Shown here piece by piece: positions 6,100 through 9,698 of a stretch of DNA of 9,698 bases (position 1 is its first letter; every line of letters starts with the position of its first letter). The DNA is taken from positions 1 to 9,698 of the forward strand of contig CABRGB010000063.1 in assembly GCA_902470345.1 (NCBI GenBank), written 5' to 3'. Made by a program: the position numbers and the translations under genes. This stretch comes from an uncultured Collinsella sp. Its GTDB lineage: Bacteria; Actinomycetota; Coriobacteriia; Coriobacteriales; Coriobacteriaceae. The notes below the pieces were generated by a model that saw nothing but the letters and a program-made list of their open reading frames with translations, did not search any database and had not been told where the DNA came from.

Positions 6100-7166
6100 T
6101 ATGCGTTCCCCTGTTTGGTGCCCTTCATGCGGTACAGCGAGTCCGCAAGAATGGCAGGGTTGTTGACGCCAAAGTCGCCCAGGCGCTCCGGATCCTCGCT
6201 GATGTCGTCCATGAGCTCCTGCAGCGAGCCGTACTCGTCGACGATCTTCTCGGCCACGCCGTCGCGTACGACGGACACTCGCGAAAGCGTGCGCAGGCCC
6301 AGCGGCGTCATGACGGAGTCCTCGTCCAGGTCGTCATAGCCCAGAACTGCCGCCACATGCTGCGGGTCGGACAGGTCCTTAGGCGTCATGCGAGCGAGCT
6401 CTGCACGAATCTTCTCGGCGTTTGCCTCGGAGGAATCGCTCGCGTAGTCGCGGATCATCAGGTCGTATTCGGTATCCATGCTGGAACCGGCGAGCTGCTC
6501 GAGCTGCATCTGCACGAGCTTGCCCTGGTTGCCCAGCTTGACGATGCAATCCTTAAGCTCGGTCTTTGCTTGCTGCATGATCTCGAAGCTCGAGAAAATA
6601 CCGGTAATGTCGGCGAGCGTAACGTAGTCGTCGAGCTCGAGGGCCGTCAGGCGCAGCAGGGAGCGGTCGAGCGACTGACGAGTAGTCTGAAGCGTGGCGA
6701 CGAGCTGGTTGACCGAGCTCATGATGGTGGTGACGGGCTGGATCTCGTAGCTCTTGCCGTGAACGTACACGTTAACGACGGCACGACGGGCCGAGACCGA
6801 GATCACGATGGCATCGGTGAGCACCGACATGCGAGCGGCGGTGCGGTGACGCATGCCCGTCTCGCTCGTGGCAAGCGAGGGATCGGGATTGAGGTGGAAG
6901 TTGGCGCGCAGGATCTGGGTGAGGTCGCCGTCGATGACGATGGCACCGTCCATCTTGGAGAGCTCGAACAGACGGTTCGAGGTGAACGAAATGTTGAGCG
7001 GGAAGCCGTCGTTACCGGCAGCGAGCACGTTTTCGGTGTCGCCGACGCAGATAAGGGCGCCCAGGTGACCGGCGATGATCATGTCGAGGGCGGTGCGGAT
7101 CGGCTGACCAGGTGCCGTCAGGCGGATGGCCTGTTCCATACGCTTTTGCAGCTCGTTCTTATCCAA
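6099..7166 (-). CDS. disA: Diadenylate cyclase DisA (c-di-AMP synthase, DNA-integrity scanning)
   Basis: This encodes 355 residues. It makes c-di-AMP from two ATP, forms an octamer and, in Bacillus, scans DNA for branched structures. The DAC domain (about 5-145) has the DGA motif in KMDGAIVIDGD (73-75) and GMRHRTAARMS (104-114, RHR 106-108). A helical linker spans about 150-275 and a helix-hairpin-helix region about 280-345. The last hairpin is degenerate: where Bacillus has VEGIGEVRARKI, this protein has LGDFGVNNPAIL. The start is TTG at 7166 with GGGAG seven bases upstream; nearby ATGs (7180, 7171) are out of frame. This is the first gene of the minus-strand operon and is divergent from mntP. 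Confidence 0.96.
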   Translation of the reverse strand: MDKNELQKRMEQAIRLTAPGQPIRTALDMIIAGHLGALICVGDTENVLAAGNDGFPLNISFTSNRLFELSKMDGAIVIDGDLTQILRANFHLNPDPSLATSETGMRHRTAARMSVLTDAIVISVSARRAVVNVYVHGKSYEIQPVTTIMSSVNQLVATLQTTRQSLDRSLLRLTALELDDYVTLADITGIFSSFEIMQQAKTELKDCIVKLGNQGKLVQMQLEQLAGSSMDTEYDLMIRDYASDSSEANAEKIRAELARMTPKDLSDPQHVAAVLGYDDLDEDSVMTPLGLRTLSRVSVVRDGVAEKIVDEYGSLQELMDDISEDPERLGDFGVNNPAILADSLYRMKGTKQGNA

Positions 7167-7324
7167 GGCATCGCTCCCATCGTATACGCTCCATAAACGC
7201 TAAATAGTTTCTCACGGTTTGTCCCCGCGGCGCTTGCGAAATACGATGCTTACAGAATGAGCGAACACCGCTGAGAGCCCAACCCAAATGGGCTGCTTAT
7301 GTGGTAGCATCGGTATTCAAATGA
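7167..7324. other. Divergent intergenic region between disA and mntP, promoter side
   Basis: This must hold the promoters of both disA (minus) and mntP (plus). For disA I find no convincing -35/-10 pair; AT-rich stretches such as TATTTA on the minus strand (near 7201-7206) are the only -10-like candidates. For mntP, TGG-TAGCAT (7302-7310) resembles an extended -10 and would start transcription near 7317, just before the riboswitch. No small gene is visible. Confidence 0.5.
7302..7310 (+). promoter_or_regulatory. Candidate extended -10 promoter of mntP
   Basis: TGG followed by TAGCAT (4/6 match to TATAAT) with no recognisable -35. It places the transcript start only a few bases before the 5' strand of the riboswitch closing stem, which is the expected geometry. 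Confidence 0.35.
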
Positions 7325-7422
7325 ATGAGGGAGTAGTCGCGTGACCGGGTTCGCCTCCGGTGGCGCGGCAAGTCAACATACTGGCCGATGCGGCCTGGCT
7401 TGCCTTAATGAACGAGACTCGT
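7325..7422 (+). promoter_or_regulatory. yybP-ykoY manganese riboswitch aptamer
   Basis: The family hallmarks are in order. The closing stem P1 is ATGAG (7325-7329) with CTCGT (7418-7422). The conserved GGAGTAG (7330-7336) directly follows its 5' strand, and ACGAGA (7412-7417) directly precedes its 3' strand. A hairpin capped by ACCGG/CCGGT lies at 7344-7361. A second arm, GGCAAG (7367-7372) with CTTGCC (7399-7404), contains the metal-site loop segment GTCAACATACT (7372-7382) and an inner GGCC/GGCC stem. The family senses Mn2+. Its position in front of mntP fits: manganese should stabilise P1 and switch export on. Confidence 0.88.
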
Positions 7423-7459
7423 GGCTGTGCGCGCAACGCGTACGCCACGGGTCTTTTTT
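7416..7459 (+). terminator. Riboswitch-controlled intrinsic terminator
   Basis: GACTCGTGGC (7416-7425) pairs with GCCACGGGTC (7444-7453), and inside it GTGCGC (7427-7432) pairs with GCGTAC (7438-7443) around loop GCAAC, with T7426 bulged. Six T residues follow (7454-7459). The 5' strand of this hairpin contains CTCGT, which is also the 3' strand of the aptamer's P1, so the two structures exclude each other. Metal-bound aptamer would block the terminator: an ON switch. Confidence 0.92.
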
Positions 7460-7514
7460 GTTGCTCCCCTGCCAGAAGTACACGCGGGTTCGCCCGCAGA
7501 GAGGGAGCCAGACT

Positions 7515-8093
7515 ATGGGACTCGCAGAGCTCGTGTTGCTCGCCGTTGGCCTTTCGATGGACGCCTTTGCCGTTTCCATCTGCAAAGGTCTCGGCATGAA
7601 AAAGATCAACCTTAAAGTCGCCGTGGTGCTCGGCCTGTTCTTTGGCGGCTTTCAGGCCGGCATGCCCGTAATCGGATGGGCGCTTGGCAGCCAGTTTATG
7701 GGCATCATCGGCCCCATCGACCACTGGATCGCCTTTATCCTGCTCGCCTTCATCGGCGGCAAAATGCTGTGGGAGGCCTTTACCGAGGACGAGGATGAAG
7801 GCGACGGCAAGGATGCCGAAAAGATTGACCTGGTCGAGTACCTGATCCTCGCTATCGCCACCTCAATCGACGCCCTAGCCGTGGGCATCTCATTTGCCGC
7901 GCTCTCGGTCGACATCGTGCCCGCTGTATCGCTTATCGGCGTCACAACGTTTATCTTCTCCGTTGCCAGTGTGGCGATTGGCCACACCTTTGGTGCGCGC
8001 TACGAAAAGCCTGCCACCATCGTGGGCGGCGTCGTGCTCATCCTTATCGGCCTCAAGATTCTGCTGGAACACTTGGGTTTTTTGGCGCTGTAA
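7515..8093 (+). CDS. mntP: Manganese efflux pump MntP
   Basis: This encodes 192 residues with six predicted membrane helices and a short acidic cytoplasmic loop (EDEDEGDGKDAEK, 91-103) between the two halves. Each half has the family's repeated motif: SMDAFAVSICKG (14-25, D16) and TSIDALAVGISF (116-127, D119), whose acidic residues are needed for Mn2+ export in E. coli MntP. The frame is open back to 7341, but that stretch is the riboswitch and terminator. The ATG at 7515 has GAGGGAG nine bases upstream and begins with the normal family N-terminus. Expression is expected to rise with manganese through the upstream riboswitch. A terminator follows the gene. Confidence 0.96.
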   Translation: MGLAELVLLAVGLSMDAFAVSICKGLGMKKINLKVAVVLGLFFGGFQAGMPVIGWALGSQFMGIIGPIDHWIAFILLAFIGGKMLWEAFTEDEDEGDGKDAEKIDLVEYLILAIATSIDALAVGISFAALSVDIVPAVSLIGVTTFIFSVASVAIGHTFGARYEKPATIVGGVVLILIGLKILLEHLGFLAL

Positions 8094-8121
8094 AACACCC
8101 TTCAAAACTAAACGTCCGGGC

Positions 8122-8155
8122 AAGGTCTCATGCAGAGTTTTGCATGAGGCCTTTT
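8122..8155 (+). terminator. Intrinsic terminator of mntP
   Basis: AAGGTCTCATGCA (8122-8134) pairs with TGCATGAGGCCTT (8141-8153) with one G-U pair around loop GAGTTT, followed by a short T-run ending at 8155. It starts 28 bases after the mntP stop. The hairpin contains the first of three HipB-type operator copies, so a bound repressor and the terminator use the same bases. Confidence 0.85.
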
Positions 8156-8198
8156 CATGCAGACTTTTGCATGTCATACTAATATGCAAAAGTCTGCA
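8131..8198. promoter_or_regulatory. Three-site operator array of the hipBA locus
   Basis: Three 14-bp elements of form TGCA-N6-TGCA: TGCAGAGTTTTGCA (8131-8144), TGCAGACTTTTGCA (8158-8171) and, inverted, TGCAAAAGTCTGCA (8185-8198). Start-to-start spacing is exactly 27 bp twice. Sites 2 and 3 are perfect inverted copies. Site 2 fills the spacer of the predicted hipB promoter and site 3 covers its start region. HipB proteins repress their own operons by binding palindromes like this; that HipB binds these is inferred from placement. Confidence 0.82.
8152..8180 (+). promoter_or_regulatory. Candidate hipBA promoter
   Basis: TTTTCA (8152-8157, 4/6) and CATACT (8175-8180, 4/6) are separated by exactly 17 bp, and operator site 2 lies entirely in that spacer. 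Transcription would start near 8187, inside site 3. An alternative -10, TAATAT (8180-8185), has no -35. Confidence 0.55.
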
Positions 8199-8213
8199 CG
8201 TTAGGAGATCGCC

Positions 8214-8645
8214 GTGGATACCCTTCCCATCACCACACCGCGCCAAGCTGGCATCTACGTGCGCCAGTCACGCGAGTCGCAGGGAATCACCCGTGCGACC
8301 CTCGCTAAAAAGGCCGGTGTTTCGGAGCGCCTGCTCGCATCGCTCGAGCTGGGCGACGCCACCGGCATTCGACTCGACAAGTTGCTGACCGTCTTTAACG
8401 CACTCGGCATAGGTCTCTTCGCGCAAAGCGATAACGACTCCATCACATCGCCCTCCGAACATCCGACGACGATAGTGAACCTCCCTATCGCGAACTCGAA
8501 TACCCTGCCAAAGCCAAGCGTAGGCAGACAACCCACTCGACAAGGAACGCCATCTTCCTATGGTGCCTTGCTGGCCCAAATCGCAGCCGAGCAAGGCCTT
8601 TCCGGCACTTCAAACCTCTCCTTTGGCTGCAAGGTTGTGAAATAA
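8214..8645 (+). CDS. hipB: HipB-like antitoxin and transcriptional repressor (XRE family)
   Basis: This encodes 143 residues. An XRE-type helix-turn-helix occupies about residues 10-68: QAGIYVRQSRESQGITRATLAKKAGVSERLLASLELG, then a HipB-like dimerisation helix LDKLLTVFNALGIGLFA. In known systems HipB binds DNA as a dimer, represses the operon and neutralises the HipA kinase. The protein is longer than E. coli HipB (88 residues): a polar, probably disordered stretch (about 72-110) leads to a C-terminal segment SSYGALLAQIAAEQGL (113-128) and a short tail. The start is GTG at 8214 with AGGAG six bases upstream. Its TAA is directly followed by the hipA ATG, so the two are surely co-translated. 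Confidence 0.9.
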   Translation: MDTLPITTPRQAGIYVRQSRESQGITRATLAKKAGVSERLLASLELGDATGIRLDKLLTVFNALGIGLFAQSDNDSITSPSEHPTTIVNLPIANSNTLPKPSVGRQPTRQGTPSSYGALLAQIAAEQGLSGTSNLSFGCKVVK

Positions 8646-9698
8646 ATGGCAGAGATGGAACTCGCGACCCTCATTTGTGGCGAAATCGCCGGCACTCTCC
8701 GGCAAGACGAGCATGGACTCTGCAGCTTTGCATACGCCCCAACCTATCGCGGAGCACCGTTATCGCTAACAATGCCGCTTTCCAATCGCACGTATGGCCA
8801 TAACATCGTCCGCCCGTTCCTATTTGGCCTTTTGCCCGACAGTCAAGAGCAGCGTCGCGCTATTGCCACCGAGCATGATGTTGCATCCAACAACCCCGTC
8901 GCCCTCTTGTGCCATATCGGTTTTGACTGCGCGGGGGCCGTTCAGTTTTGTCGAGCCGATCAATTAGACGCCGCCCGCGGCAGGGTCTCGGCATACCGCC
9001 CGCTTACCAATTCTCAAATCGCTCACAAGCTCAAAGCAATTCGCGATGACGAAAGAGAAACATGGATGGGCTCCAACGAAAGCTGGTCCCTGGGCGGCAA
9101 CCAAGGCAAATTTGCACTAGCTTGGCATGATGGACAATGGTGCGAATGTCTAGGGTCATCCCCCACTACCCATATCTTCAAAAATGGTGTCGTTGGGTTC
9201 AAACATCAGGCCTTAAACGAATTCGTCTGCATGAAAACAGCTCGGCGTGTTGGCATTCCAACTGCCAACGTCTCCTATTGCACATTTGAAGACGAAGCCG
9301 CGCTCGTCGTTGAACGGTACGACAGAATGGTCAATAGCAGCGGAAATATCGAAAGGCTGCATCAGGAGGACTTTTGCCAGGCGCTCGGTGTATTGCCAAC
9401 CCAGAAATACACCGCCGACGGAGGACCAACTACACGAGACATCCAAGAACGACTGATTAACACAGTCCCCCACCACATGAATCTTGTGCTTTTTACCTAT
9501 ATGCTGTTCTATAACGCCATTATCGGAGCGCCTGACGCACACGCTAAAAACTACTCGCTCATCCTTGGCAAAGGCACAAACGCGGCGCTCGCACCCATGT
9601 ACGATGTCGCATCGGGCTTAGTATACGAACGCATGCGGCGAAAAGCGCGCCTTGCCATGAGCGTTGGCGGCGAAAATCGTGTGGGGCGCATCGGTCCA
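8646..9698 (+). CDS. hipA: HipA-family serine/threonine kinase toxin (3' end outside window)
   Basis: This gives 351 residues before the window ends; the family is usually 410-440, so the last part is missing by position, not by mutation. The N-terminal HipA subdomain (1-105) has PLSLTMPL (38-45) and RPFLFGLLPDSQEQRRAI. The Gly-rich loop SWSLGGNQGKFAL carries S148 at the place of the autophosphorylated Ser150 of E. coli HipA. THIFK (175-179, K179 for ATP), ERYDR (224-228), the catalytic loop GAPDAHAKNYS (294-304, D297, N302) and the metal site PMYDVASG (D320) follow. E. coli HipA phosphorylates glutamyl-tRNA synthetase and causes dormancy; the target here is not known. The ATG at 8646 abuts the hipB stop with only a weak AAGG upstream. 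An ATG at 8655 is a possible alternative. Confidence 0.95.
   Translation, partial: MAEMELATLICGEIAGTLRQDEHGLCSFAYAPTYRGAPLSLTMPLSNRTYGHNIVRPFLFGLLPDSQEQRRAIATEHDVASNNPVALLCHIGFDCAGAVQFCRADQLDAARGRVSAYRPLTNSQIAHKLKAIRDDERETWMGSNESWSLGGNQGKFALAWHDGQWCECLGSSPTTHIFKNGVVGFKHQALNEFVCMKTARRVGIPTANVSYCTFEDEAALVVERYDRMVNSSGNIERLHQEDFCQALGVLPTQKYTADGGPTTRDIQERLINTVPHHMNLVLFTYMLFYNAIIGAPDAHAKNYSLILGKGTNAALAPMYDVASGLVYERMRRKARLAMSVGGENRVGRIGP

Noticed and set aside
5563..6339. Plus-strand reading frame (258 codons) opposite ispD and disA
   Set aside because: Spans two real genes on the other strand; shadow frame.
6357..7196. Plus-strand reading frame (279 codons) opposite disA
   Set aside because: Antisense to disA, no recognisable motif and no ribosome binding site.
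7341..7514. In-frame extension of mntP upstream of 7515
   Set aside because: The extension is the riboswitch and terminator; the ATG at 7515 has a good ribosome binding site and the normal MntP N-terminus.
8721..8732. TGCAGCTTTGCA inside hipA, resembling the operator motif
   Set aside because: Two bases shorter than the three phased sites and within coding sequence; could be an internal weak site but evidence is insufficient.
1..9698. CRISPR array or insertion sequence
   Set aside because: No regularly spaced direct repeats with unique spacers and no transposase-like protein were seen; the three 27-bp-phased elements are operator-sized and include an inverted copy.

Overview
The window looks like a chromosomal piece of a high-GC, Gram-positive gut actinobacterium, most likely a coriobacterium such as Collinsella. 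That assignment is an inference from gene content, GC-rich codon use and protein style, not from a search. It holds a conserved housekeeping block on the minus strand, bracketed by two unrelated-looking HipA-fold kinase loci on the plus strand, with a tRNA gene at the left edge.

Left part (1-1651): a tRNA-Thr(TGT) gene on the minus strand with a plausible promoter, then an intergenic region holding a perfect 28-bp inverted repeat (235-262 / 279-306). The repeat ends just before a plus-strand gene whose product joins an excisionase/MerR-type helix-turn-helix to a HipA-like kinase domain in one chain. The gene's ribosome binding site lies inside the right repeat arm. This is the most unusual locus: it resembles a toxin-antitoxin pair condensed into one polypeptide with its own operator.

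Middle (1679-7166, minus strand): a tightly packed operon, transcribed disA, ispD, ispF, cysS, rlmB, yacP-like. It links c-di-AMP synthesis, two MEP-pathway isoprenoid steps, cysteinyl-tRNA synthesis, 23S rRNA methylation and a NYN-domain RNase. The order matches the Bacillus disA-to-yacP neighbourhood but lacks yacL, gltX, cysE and mrnC. Most junctions overlap or nearly touch. The exception is a 142-base gap between cysS and rlmB that can fold into several nested stems. The operon and the plus-strand kinase gene converge on a shared hairpin at 1644-1677.

Right part (7167-9698, plus strand): mntP, a manganese exporter gene, is preceded by a yybP-ykoY type Mn2+ riboswitch whose closing stem competes with an intrinsic terminator. 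After mntP comes a terminator, then a hipB-hipA pair cut by the window end. Three copies of a TGCA-N6-TGCA element, spaced exactly 27 bp apart, cover the mntP terminator, the spacer of the hipB promoter and its start region. This is a convincing autoregulatory operator array. HipA keeps all catalytic residues visible in the sequenced part.
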